Source of the DNA: Alphaproteobacteria bacterium
GTDB taxonomy: Bacteria > Pseudomonadota > Alphaproteobacteria > TMED109
Reading direction: 5' to 3'
NCBI GenBank assembly: GCA_022825235.1
Contig: JAJDYI010000039.1
Location: 1 to 64,000, forward strand
Length of the DNA: 64,000 nucleotides
Shown: piece after piece, positions 43,829 through 51,996 of the stretch
Layout of the letters: each line of letters begins with the position of its first letter
How positions within the stretch are numbered: the first letter of the stretch is position 1
Translations under genes and position numbers: made by a program
Notes under the pieces: model-generated
What the model was told of the DNA's origin: nothing
Databases searched by the model: none
What the model saw: the letters and a program-made list of their open reading frames with translations, nothing else

Positions 43829-45103
43829 ATGACAGTGCCAGGCAGTAAGTCCTTGCGGAAGATCGCGGTTGTCGGGCGTGGAACGGCAGGATCCCTGGCA
43901 GCTGCCAGCGTCACCAGTCTTCACCCTGACAGCGACCACGAGCTGCACCACATCTATGACTCGCGCATTCCGGTTATCGGCGTGGGAGAAGGCAGCTGGC
44001 CAAGTCTCGTTCAGCAATTACAGAAACTTACCGATTTGCCGCACGAAACAGTCCAGCAGCGTTTGAACGGAACCCGCAAGTACGGCGTAGCATTCGAAGG
44101 ATGGGGCCGGCGCGATCAAGACTTCACCCACTACTTTACGCCGCAGCAGGTGTCCTACGCTTACCATCTATCCGCCGACGTGATGGCGGACTTGCTGCAT
44201 GCCAGTACGCGCGCGCGCCACATCGACGCCAAGGTGCTCAACATCTCTAGGGTGGAGGATGGCGCGCTAGTGGAATTCGAGGGTTTGGCGCCGGAACACT
44301 ACGACCTGGTCTTTGATGCCCGGGGATTTCCCAGGGAACTCAGTCCTGACCAGCACATTGACATTTCCTTCATCCCTACGAACATAGCCGTGATCCGCCG
44401 CTGTCCGGCAATCGTCAAGGACGGGAAAACGGGGCCCGTGTTGCAACATACCTACACCCGTGCGGTGGCGCGCCCGCACGGGTGGATCTTTGTCATTCCG
44501 CTCACGGTACACACGTCCTACGGCTACATCTTCAACCGCAATGTATCGAGCCTTGAGGAGGTCGAAGCAGACTTTGACACGTTCCTTGAAACTGACGGCG
44601 TATCGGAATTCGAGCAACGGGCCGTCATTCGGTTTCCCAATTTTGTCCACCGTCAAATTTACGATGGTGCGATAGCCCGCATTGGCAATGCAGCGGCCTT
44701 CATGGAACCCCTTGAAGCTACCGCAATCGTGTCCGCCCAGCTGCAAATCGGGATGGTTCTTCATATCCGTCTCAATCGCCCGATTCAGCATCTGGAGCGA
44801 GACGCACCGGTGGTCAATCGGTTTCTCGTAAACAACATGCTTTGCTACGGCCTGTTCGTCGGTTGGCACTATTCTTGCGGCTCCATGTACGACACCGAAT
44901 TCTGGCGTTTTGCGCGAGACCGCGCTTGGCCACAGCACCGGGCGGCCACTGCCCCAGAGGCGGTGGATTGTGCGGCGCTCGCCAAGTTTGACGAAATGAT
45001 GGAACTGCTGAACCAGTCGGTCATCGACAAAGCGGACTGGGACCGCATGTGTGCGGTACCTCTCACCAGCTACGCCCAGATGTCCCAAGGTCTTGGCTGC
45101 TAG
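43829..45103 (+). CDS. Flavin-dependent tryptophan-halogenase-like protein
   Basis: A 424-residue FAD enzyme of the tryptophan 7-halogenase class. The dinucleotide motif is VGRGTAG (residues 15-21), then GVGEGSWPSL. Lys84 in NGTRKYGVAFEGW aligns with the catalytic Lys of PrnA-type enzymes (NG-xx-K...F..W). WIFVIP at 219-224 stands where halogenases have WxWxIP, and FMEPLEATAI matches the FLEPLES motif. Both precursor cores contain Trp next to the Cys run, so peptidyl-Trp halogenation is the natural hypothesis; chloride versus bromide cannot be told. A flavin reductase partner is not in the cluster. ATG 43829 chosen; the frame opens at 43796. Confidence 0.8.
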   Translation: MTVPGSKSLRKIAVVGRGTAGSLAAASVTSLHPDSDHELHHIYDSRIPVIGVGEGSWPSLVQQLQKLTDLPHETVQQRLNGTRKYGVAFEGWGRRDQDFTHYFTPQQVSYAYHLSADVMADLLHASTRARHIDAKVLNISRVEDGALVEFEGLAPEHYDLVFDARGFPRELSPDQHIDISFIPTNIAVIRRCPAIVKDGKTGPVLQHTYTRAVARPHGWIFVIPLTVHTSYGYIFNRNVSSLEEVEADFDTFLETDGVSEFEQRAVIRFPNFVHRQIYDGAIARIGNAAAFMEPLEATAIVSAQLQIGMVLHIRLNRPIQHLERDAPVVNRFLVNNMLCYGLFVGWHYSCGSMYDTEFWRFARDRAWPQHRAATAPEAVDCAALAKFDEMMELLNQSVIDKADWDRMCAVPLTSYAQMSQGLGC

Positions 45104-45305
45104 GTTCGAGTTGAAACATCACAAAGGAGGTTCAGGTCATCGGATGAGTGGGTTCCAGTCCAGTCGGTCACATTGCGGGGAAATTGCGGCGGTGCATGCG
45201 CGGAGGGTCCTTGCGGGCGACGGTCGCGGGCCCGGGACGCGTGCCGATACCGCGGGGAGGGGAATACGGATGTCGGTCGTCTAGTCGGTGGGGTCAAGCC
45301 CCCCC

Positions 45306-45488
45306 GATTGTCAACGAAGCTGACCAGCTGGTTCCCGATGCGCTGGTCGAGATCTGGGCCGGCAAACGCCGGCGGTCGCTACATCCGGCCAACCGATTAC
45401 CGCGATACCCTGCCTGACCCGGAATTTCTCAGGCCCGGGCGCGGCGAGTTTGACACTGCTGGGCGCCATGGTTTCCGCACCTTCAAGC
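45306..45488 (+). pseudogene. Remnant of protocatechuate 3,4-dioxygenase beta subunit
   Basis: About 60 codons closely resemble the middle of the intact pcaH at 52431: first IVNEADQLVPDALVEIWAG, then, after a one-base shift at AAA 45364-45366, NAGGRYIRPTDY, DPEFLRPGRGEFD and GRHGFRTFK. The start, both iron-binding His and the C-terminus are missing. Flanks 45104-45305 and 45489-45650 show no other recognisable protein. It is a decayed fragment inside the RiPP cluster. Confidence 0.85.
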
Positions 45489-45653
45489 TCGGCTCTGAAA
45501 ATGTTGCACGCTCGGTCTGACGAGGCTGGTCACGTGCGCGATGCGCCGCCAGTAGGCCATCACGCGGGGCAGGCCGAAGGGGAGCTAAACGACGATACCC
45601 TGCTGCAGGGCAGGATCAGGTCAATGTTTATCGAAATAACATAATAAACCCTC

Positions 45654-45681
45654 TTGTACACACCCACATTTGATACATGAT
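45654..45681 (+). promoter_or_regulatory. Candidate promoter of precursor 2
   Basis: In the only AT-rich patch before the gene, TTGTAC (45654-45659) is followed by TTGATACATGAT (45670-45681). The spacing to a TATAAT-like hexamer is not ideal, so the exact boxes are unsure. The position, about 100-120 bases before the GTG start, is suitable. Confidence 0.3.
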
Positions 45682-45776
45682 CCTCTAGAGTCGGGCCGAA
45701 CTATGTCTGGCGGCTCGACGAAGCCGTGGGCCGGCAGACAGTGCATGCCGCGCCGTCAAGGACAGGGAGGCCAACT

Positions 45777-46031
45777 GTGCAAACCGCTGAGGAACTGAAT
45801 ACATACTTGATGCAGAAAGCTGCTGAAGACGAAGACTTCCGGGCTCAGCTTGTGTCCGATCCCAAAGGGGTCCTGAACGACCAGTTCGGGATCACTGTGC
45901 CGGACAACATCCAGATCAAGGTGCATGAGAGCGACATGCAGACCATTCATCTTGCGTTGCCCCCGACCCCGGTACTGGATGAAGAGCAGCTTGAAGCGAT
46001 CTCTGCCGGTTGGTGCTGCTGCGGGCAGTGA
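45777..46031 (+). CDS. NHLP-family RiPP precursor peptide 2 (core WCCCGQ)
   Basis: An 84-residue precursor starting at GTG 45777, six bases after a GGGAGG ribosome-binding site. Its leader aligns with precursor 1 without gaps over 78 residues, with 39 identities including HESDMQT, LALPP-like and EEQLEA-SAG blocks. After SAG comes WCCCGQ. Relative to precursor 1 the tri-Cys is kept while Trp moves from the C-terminal to the N-terminal side and a GlyGln tail appears. The longer frame from 45726 is not needed. MMPL copy 2 follows. Confidence 0.9.
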   Translation: MQTAEELNTYLMQKAAEDEDFRAQLVSDPKGVLNDQFGITVPDNIQIKVHESDMQTIHLALPPTPVLDEEQLEAISAGWCCCGQ

Positions 46032-46239
46032 TATCGGCTTGCCGCGCTGGGTTCGGCTTCACCGGTCCCAGCTCAGCCTCAGTCCACGAGCACTTGCGGC
46101 GCGAGCGGTGAGCATTGGTGCCGCATGTCGCGGGCTCTTGGCGGTCCGTCTGGCTGTGGATCTCACCACCGCGTAGCAGCAGCGTGAAGACGGGTAGTTG
46201 TGACCGCACGCGAGGCGATCGCGTGGGGCGGGCACGAGC

Positions 46240-48690
46240 ATGGCAGAAAAGTCCGAGCTACCGGCCCTCAAGTTAGAAGAACCGTGCGCTCGGTGGGTGG
46301 TCGCAGCCCGCCGGCCCGTCATCGCAGTCGTTTTGATCTTGGTCCCGTTGGCCGGAAGCGGCTGCTTGTTTCTGAATGTCTCGAGCGACTACCGAATATT
46401 CTTCAGCGAGGACAACCCCGAGCTGCAAGCGTTCGAAGCGCTGGAAAGCACCTACGGGAAGACTGACAACATCCTCTTCATGCTAGTTCCGGAGAGTGGC
46501 GATGCCACGTCGGAACAGGCGCTCGAAGCTTTGGTTTGGGTTACCGAGCGCGCTCGGCAGACGCCGTATTCGATGCGCGTCGATTCGATGGCAAATTTCC
46601 AGCACATTACCGCGGATGGAGATGAATTATCTGTAAGGGACCTCGTGGACCCGGCGCTGTTGGGCCGAGAGCAGGAACGTAACCGGATTCGTGAGATCGC
46701 ACTGGCTGACCTCGGGCTCGCAGGAAGTCTGGTGGCTCGAGACGGAAGTGTCAGTGCCGTCAACGTGACCGTCGAATTGCCCGAAGAAGATCAGGCAGTA
46801 CGGGTGCCTGAGGTCGCCGGATTTGCCGACAGAGTCGTCACGGAAGCGGAAGAACGGTTTCCAGGCATCGGCGTTCGCGTGGTCGGAACGGTGATCATCA
46901 ACCACGCATTTTCGGAAGCGTCGATTTACGACCAGAAAGTATTTCTACCTGCAAGCCTTGCGGTCATGATCGTGATCCTCGCACTCCTGACCCGGAACGT
47001 CGCGGGAGTCGGGACGACGGTGCTGGTGGTTGTCTTCTCAGTCATCGTATCGATGGGGCTCGGCGGCTGGGTCGGTTTGTCCTTCTCGACTCCCACTGCC
47101 CCGGCTCCGAGCATCGTCATGATGATCGTGGTCGCCAACTGTGTGCATCTGTTGGCCGCCTTGCGGCAGCGCTCGCGTACCGGCGATACCAAACGCACGG
47201 CAATCATCGAGGCTGTAAGGATCAACCTGCATCCGATTTTTCTAACCAACCTGACCACTGCCCTTGGTTTCCTGAGCTTAAACTTTTCTGAGGTCCCGCC
47301 GCACCGCGATCTAGGTAATTTCGTGGCGTTCGGCATCGGTGCCGGGTTCCTGCTCTCGATCACTTTCCTGCCCGCGTTGCTGTCACTTCTGCCGATGCGT
47401 ACGCCGGCCCCTACGGAACGCGCCAATTCGACGATGGCAGCCATTGCCGAATTCGTCGTGGGTCGACGGAAGGTCCTGATGTGGGGATCTGCAGTGGTCG
47501 TGCTTGCCCTGGCGGTAGCCGTCCCGCGCAACGAACTGAACGACGTCCTGGTGCACTCCTTCGATGAGCGTACCGAACTCCGTCAAAACACCGATTTCCT
47601 GGACAAGCGGCTGAGCGGCACCACTCAGCTCGAATACTCGTTGGTAGCGGCCCGTCCGGGAGGTGTGACGGACCCGGCCTTCCTCACAGAAGTTGCGGTC
47701 TTCGCCGAATGGTATCGCGAACAACCGGAAACACGGCACGTCGAGGTCATCACCGATACCTTTCGGCAGCTCAACAAGAGCATGCATGGTGACGATCCGG
47801 ACGCCTATCGCCTTCCCGCCAACCAGGAACTCGCCGCGCAATACCTGTTGCTCTACGAGTTCTCGCTTCCGCAGGGTCGCGACCTGAATGACCGCATAGA
47901 TCCCACTCGGTCAGCGACCCGGATGACGGTGACCACGCAGACGCTGTCGTCGCAGGGGGTCATTGATCTGAACGGGCGTGCCGAGGCCTGGCTTCGGGCC
48001 AATGCGACCCACATCGCGCATGTAGACAGTGCCGGTCCGGCGCTCCTGTTTGGGCATATTGGCCAGCGGAGCATCCGGGCGATGCTGACCGGCACCCTGG
48101 TTGCCCTCCTTGGTATTTCCTTCGTTCTTCTGTTTGCGTTGCGTTCACTTCGGCTGGGAATAGTCAGCCTTGTGCCCAACTTCGTGCCCGCAATCTTGGG
48201 ATTTGGCGTTTGGGGCTTGATGGTAGGGCAGGTGGGGCTCGCGCTGTCCGTGGTGGTGGCCATCACGATCGGGATTGTGGTCGACGACACGGTGCATTTC
48301 CTGAGCAAGTACCTGCTCGCCCGGCGGGAGCACAATGCCTCCGCGGAAGACGCCGTCCGTTATGCGTTCCGGACGGCCGGGCAGGCGCTTGCCACGACCA
48401 CGGCCATCTTCGTGGCTGGTTTCCTCATTCTGCTGTTCTCACCGTTCATTCCGACCGCTCAAGTTGGTCTGCTTATCGCGATGATCATCGGGTTCGCGTT
48501 GATCGTCGACCTGACTTTCTTGCCGTCATTGCTCATGGCTGTAGATCGCGGTCACGGGGTCGCCGGGGATCCAACGGCGCCGTCCCGCGGGACGGGAAGT
48601 CACCTCTCGGATCGGGGCCCCGGCATGCGTGGTGCCGGCAGCGAAAGCCGTTCTCCCAGGCAGCAGCACCGGAATCAGCCTGGGGCATGA
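46240..48690 (+). CDS. MMPL/RND-family exporter, copy 2
   Basis: An 816-residue pump clearly paralogous to the one at 29067 throughout: shared blocks include SDYRIFFSEDNPELQAFEAL (copy 1 NYRIFFDDHNPQLLALEAL), PRNELNDVLVHSFDE and IVVDDTVHFLSK. Twelve predicted spans; the Asp pair in the tenth is kept. It has a 45-residue basic, low-complexity C-terminal tail absent from copy 1. The stop overlaps the ATG of the next methyltransferase (ATGA), so both are translationally coupled. With the lipoprotein-sorting protein it may move product through the envelope, or serve immunity. Confidence 0.85.
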   Translation: MAEKSELPALKLEEPCARWVVAARRPVIAVVLILVPLAGSGCLFLNVSSDYRIFFSEDNPELQAFEALESTYGKTDNILFMLVPESGDATSEQALEALVWVTERARQTPYSMRVDSMANFQHITADGDELSVRDLVDPALLGREQERNRIREIALADLGLAGSLVARDGSVSAVNVTVELPEEDQAVRVPEVAGFADRVVTEAEERFPGIGVRVVGTVIINHAFSEASIYDQKVFLPASLAVMIVILALLTRNVAGVGTTVLVVVFSVIVSMGLGGWVGLSFSTPTAPAPSIVMMIVVANCVHLLAALRQRSRTGDTKRTAIIEAVRINLHPIFLTNLTTALGFLSLNFSEVPPHRDLGNFVAFGIGAGFLLSITFLPALLSLLPMRTPAPTERANSTMAAIAEFVVGRRKVLMWGSAVVVLALAVAVPRNELNDVLVHSFDERTELRQNTDFLDKRLSGTTQLEYSLVAARPGGVTDPAFLTEVAVFAEWYREQPETRHVEVITDTFRQLNKSMHGDDPDAYRLPANQELAAQYLLLYEFSLPQGRDLNDRIDPTRSATRMTVTTQTLSSQGVIDLNGRAEAWLRANATHIAHVDSAGPALLFGHIGQRSIRAMLTGTLVALLGISFVLLFALRSLRLGIVSLVPNFVPAILGFGVWGLMVGQVGLALSVVVAITIGIVVDDTVHFLSKYLLARREHNASAEDAVRYAFRTAGQALATTTAIFVAGFLILLFSPFIPTAQVGLLIAMIIGFALIVDLTFLPSLLMAVDRGHGVAGDPTAPSRGTGSHLSDRGPGMRGAGSESRSPRQQHRNQPGA

Positions 48691-49553
48691 CCAACGTCGT
48701 TTCGAGCGAACCTACCAAGGGGGAGCCGGAACTTTCTGTCCCCGCCCTCTACACGGCGATAACGGCAGCGTTGGTTGTTGCAAACGAGGGTCTGCTGTCG
48801 TGCCATTTCGGCCTGTGGGGCCCGGACACCGAGACCGACCGTGAGGCCTTGTTGCGGGCTAATCGCGTGCTGACTGGAGGATGCAACCTTGAACCGGGAA
48901 TGCGCTGTCTGGACGCCGGCTGCGGCGTGGGAGGTACGGCGATCTACTTGGCTGAAACGCACGGAGTCCACGTCACGGGATTGACCAATTGTGAGCCGCA
49001 TGTCGCCGTAGCAGCAAAGCTGGCGGAGCAACGTGGGGTCGGCCATCTGGTCGAGTTTCGTCACGGGGACTTCATGGACTTGCCGTTCGCCGACGCGAGT
49101 TTCGACGTGGCACTCAATCACGAGTCCTTCTGCTACGCGCTTGAAAAGGTGGCCTATCTGCAGGGCGTCCGCCGGGTGCTCAAACCTGGGGGTCGGTGGC
49201 GGGCCCTGGAGGGGCTGCTAAGTGGTCAGCCACTGTCTCCGGAACTGGAAAGGGTCCATGCGCGCATGCGGCAGGGCTTCTGCATGCCGCCGCTCGTTAC
49301 GTGGCGCCAGGTACTTGCAGACCTTGAGAAAGCGGAATTCGAGGGCGGGGAGGCGAGGAAGCTGGATGCGGAGGTAGCGCCGTCGACGCGTGCCACCAGG
49401 AACAACTGGCTGCTGTACCTGTTTGCGAGCCCTCCCTTGGACAAGGAGCGGCAACCGTGGGCCAGATTCATGCAGGCAGCGCTGGACTTCCATGAGGGGC
49501 TGCACCACGGCGTGTTCACTTACAGGCTGCTGTCTGGCCAAACACCTCCCTAG
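48687..49553 (+). CDS. Class I SAM-dependent methyltransferase, copy 1
   Basis: A 288-residue methyltransferase of the UbiE/sterol-type class I fold. Motif I is CLDAGCGVGGTAIYLAE (SAM-binding), motif II-like region FRHGDFMDLPFADASFDVA, and motif III VLKPGGR. HFGLWGPDTETDREAL upstream is like natural-product C- or O-methyltransferases. ATG 48687 overlaps the MMPL stop. It is the intact member of two such enzymes in the cluster, so it is the better candidate for methylating the peptide. Confidence 0.85.
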   Translation: MTNVVSSEPTKGEPELSVPALYTAITAALVVANEGLLSCHFGLWGPDTETDREALLRANRVLTGGCNLEPGMRCLDAGCGVGGTAIYLAETHGVHVTGLTNCEPHVAVAAKLAEQRGVGHLVEFRHGDFMDLPFADASFDVALNHESFCYALEKVAYLQGVRRVLKPGGRWRALEGLLSGQPLSPELERVHARMRQGFCMPPLVTWRQVLADLEKAEFEGGEARKLDAEVAPSTRATRNNWLLYLFASPPLDKERQPWARFMQAALDFHEGLHHGVFTYRLLSGQTPP

Positions 49554-49642
49554 AGTGCCTCTGCGTGACGGGACGTTGGACGTTGGTGATCGTGACGGCA
49601 TGCCGGTGGGGAGCAGGTTGCGCAGGGCTGGCGGGCGTTTTC

Positions 49643-50522
49643 TCACTTCTTCGCACAATAGCGCCTGATCTCGAAATAACCGCCTCGCCAGGCAGCGTAC
49701 AATCTGCCGATCGATTCCATCAGGTTGAGAAACGGCGGAGTCCCAAACCCGCTGAAGTACATAAGCGTAAGATTGCGATAGTCATTCTCGATGATTTTCA
49801 GGTTGTCCATTTCCTTCCCGCCGAAACCCTCAAACCCCATGATCTCCAGCCCTGCCGCCTGCAACTTGCTGGTGTACGTGGCCTGGCATTCCAAACTAAC
49901 CATCGCCCATGACTCGCAGACCGGCCGGATGAATTGGTCGTACTGCTCGGTCGACAGATGGTCCCGAGCCATCCAATCCATGGCAACGATTTTTCCGCCA
50001 GGCTTGAGAATTCTCTGAACTTCGCCAAGAAATCGTTCCCGATCGCTGTAGTGGCACGCACTCTCGATATTGACCACGACGTCAATCGTGTTGTCGGCAA
50101 AGGGCAGGCTCTGGCAGCAGTCCGCGTATTTGAGCTTAACCCGGCCGGCGACACCCGCATCGACCACCTTCTTTTCCGCAATCTCCAATTGGAGCCGGTT
50201 CAGGTTCACGCCAGTAACTCTGCAGCCATGTGCACTTGCGAGACGAATGGCAGTACCGCCAACGCCACACCCCGCATCCACCACGTGATGGCCTTCCTCG
50301 ATCACGGCGGGTTTGACCACGACGTCAATCATGCGTTCCACCGCCCTTGCCAACCCTGCCGAATCCCGGGGGCTTCTTGCCCGGCTCAGGCAACTCTCCC
50401 GGCTCGAATAGCCCAAGATGAATATGGTCCCGGTTCCAGCCGTTCAGATAGAACTTCTCGGTCATGCTGGTGTAGTGGCGCTCGACTGCGCGCATGTGTT
50501 CAACGTCATGCGGTCTGGGCAA
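49643..50522 (-). pseudogene. Class I SAM-dependent methyltransferase, copy 2, frameshifted
   Basis: Motif I VVDAGCGVGGTAIRLAS and a full C-terminal part lie in one frame (stop at 49643), while the N-terminus, starting at ATG 50522 or 50495 with RAVERHYTSMTEKFYLNGW and HLGLFEPGELPEPGKK, lies in another. The two join cleanly (GKK-PRDSAGLARAVERM) if one base is removed from the G run at 50368-50372 on the plus strand. So the gene carries a single-base insertion, a phase-variable tract or a read error. Otherwise it would be a complete 290-residue enzyme, related to copy 1 but not very similar. Confidence 0.8.
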
Positions 50523-50638
50523 TTTGCTCTCCCATCTGCTTACGCGCCCAGAAGTCCTTGGATGAACGTATCCAGCCGGCTCTGGTCGCGTTGACGGCTG
50601 TAGGCATCAAGCACGAGTGCTGCACGATCGATACTCGT

Positions 50639-51757
50639 CTAGGGCGGTGGTGCGGCGGTCACCGCCATGAAGGGATAGGCCTTGACCTGCGCAATCCGGT
50701 TTCCAGTCAGCACAAGCTTGATGTGGTGAATGCCCCGCACCAGCACGAACGCCCCAGATGCACCGAACAGTGTCGTGGGTCCTGGCGACCATGCGGCAAG
50801 CGCCTCCAGTTTCTCCGGGACAGCGAGTTCTTCCTGACGCAATCCATTGATGAAGGGTGTCCACTGATCGGGGCGGTCCAGCCAATAGCTCGGGTCGCCG
50901 GCTACGCGGTGCTTGACGACGAAACTCAGCCCTGGCGAAGAACCCAATCCGTCTGCCCGTACGTCAATGTGAACCCCGAGGCTTACAAAGCCGCCGCGTT
51001 TTTCCAGACCGGACGCCGCGGAAAGGACCGCCCCCTCACGCCAGCCAGCTCGCTTGAGAAACACCGCAATGTCGTGCAGTGACCGAAAACCGGTAACTGC
51101 CAGCCGAATGGCTCGATCGCGCGCGGGAAACGCGCCGAAGGAATCGATGCGCGTGCCTGCTGGCTGCGCCAAGTGCACGTGTTCGGCCATCCGGCGCTCG
51201 GCAGCATCGAACCTCCAACCCACCGCGGAGACCAGGGCGGTTAGCACGACACTGATATCTCGCAACCGCTCGTCATTGCCGCCGCCCATGATGGGTCGTT
51301 CGGCCGGCCGCAGGAAGATTCCAGGGGCTGGATCCGTGCCGACGGGCGCTGACCCGATGTCGTATTCGAGCATCATCTTGCGGCCGACCACCCGACCAAG
51401 ATGAGAGTCGGCCTGTTCAGTTTTGTGCAGCAGCTGGACGATTCCGGAGACGATGGGATCTGCATTTCCGGACCGGACCAGGTCTTCGAAGTGCGCCGCC
51501 GACCCGGTTCCGCCAACGACCGAAACGCCGAGGTCGGCTCCCGGCCGGTGCTCGTGCAGCGGCAGTTCAAAGCCGAAGGGCAGGGCGGCCATGCTGACGG
51601 GGAGCTTCCGGGCGCGTCTCAGGAGCCGCTCCCATTCGCGATCTCCGACCAGCACGGGGGAAATGTGGTTGCGGAGCCGGGCCAGCAATTCCCCCAGGGA
51701 ACCTGCTTCGCAGGAAAGGCGCTCCTGTGTGACGACCAGTCCTGCCTCGAAGTCCAT
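50639..51757 (-). CDS. Unrecognised RiPP-cluster protein, 372 residues, copy 2
   Basis: Same family and exact length as the gene at 41011. Shared ungapped blocks: LPFGFELPLHE, GRK-MMLEYDIGSA (V/M), LRP-ERPI, R-DSFG-FP-R and VLVRGIHHIKLV. I chose the inner ATG at 51757 because it aligns with the start of copy 1 (MDFEAG against MDVDEA); the frame extends 10 codons further. It is transcribed away from pcaH toward the frameshifted methyltransferase. Function unknown; no signal peptide or membrane span. Confidence 0.7.
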   Translation of the reverse strand: MDFEAGLVVTQERLSCEAGSLGELLARLRNHISPVLVGDREWERLLRRARKLPVSMAALPFGFELPLHEHRPGADLGVSVVGGTGSAAHFEDLVRSGNADPIVSGIVQLLHKTEQADSHLGRVVGRKMMLEYDIGSAPVGTDPAPGIFLRPAERPIMGGGNDERLRDISVVLTALVSAVGWRFDAAERRMAEHVHLAQPAGTRIDSFGAFPARDRAIRLAVTGFRSLHDIAVFLKRAGWREGAVLSAASGLEKRGGFVSLGVHIDVRADGLGSSPGLSFVVKHRVAGDPSYWLDRPDQWTPFINGLRQEELAVPEKLEALAAWSPGPTTLFGASGAFVLVRGIHHIKLVLTGNRIAQVKAYPFMAVTAAPPP

Positions 51758-51823
51758 GACAGTGCCTCGCCCGAATGTCGACACCAAATCGGCATCGATT
51801 CCCGCTGGCGCTCCAATCCTGCT

Positions 51824-51866
51824 GAGCGATCAAGTTATATCGCCATTCTTGAAAGACATATCGCTC
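51824..51866 (-). promoter_or_regulatory. Paired ATATCGC repeats upstream of the 372-residue gene (copy 2)
   Basis: ATATCGC occurs at 51837-51843 and 51858-51864, 21 bases apart (two helical turns), and the segment is bracketed by the inverted repeat GAGCGAT (51824-51830) / ATCGCTC (51860-51866). Read toward the gene the proximal copy contains TATAAC. It is likely the promoter/operator of the minus-strand genes. Confidence 0.45.
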
Positions 51867-51980
51867 TTGCAGCGTACGCCAGGTGCGAAAATCCGCCCCG
51901 GCGGATGTCCTTACCCGAGCGGGCCAGACCGGGAGGGAGGAAATCACGAGATCACTCGTGCCACGCGTTTCATCTTGGCT

Positions 51981-51996
51981 GCCGCGATACCGCGGC
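51981..51996 (+). terminator. Hairpin with T-rich tail
   Basis: GCCGCG-ATAC-CGCGGC followed by TTGGTTTT looks like an intrinsic terminator on the plus strand. No plus-strand gene ends just upstream, so it may be a relic of one that was lost when the island was assembled. Confidence 0.4.

Larger units (their letters stand above)
45104..45776. other. Degraded intergenic stretch between halogenase and precursor 2
   Basis: Holds the pcaH remnant and, at 45600-45690, an unusually AT-rich patch. A ribosome-binding-like AAAGGAGG (45123-45130) precedes a possible 46-codon frame at 45144 whose composition is Arg/Gly-rich and unconvincing. I see no integrase or repeat. Confidence 0.5.

Noticed and set aside
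45144..45284. Small frame (about 46 codons) after an AAAGGAGG site
   Set aside because: The spacing to the ATG is too long and the product is low-complexity Arg/Gly; it overlaps the upstream edge of the pcaH relic region.
50540..50638. Short minus-strand frame after the stop of the 372-residue gene, ending YSRQRDQSRLDTFIQGLLGA
   Set aside because: The composition looks protein-like, but the only in-frame start (GTG) gives 24 residues with no ribosome-binding site; the twin gene ends at the same place, so it is not read-through.
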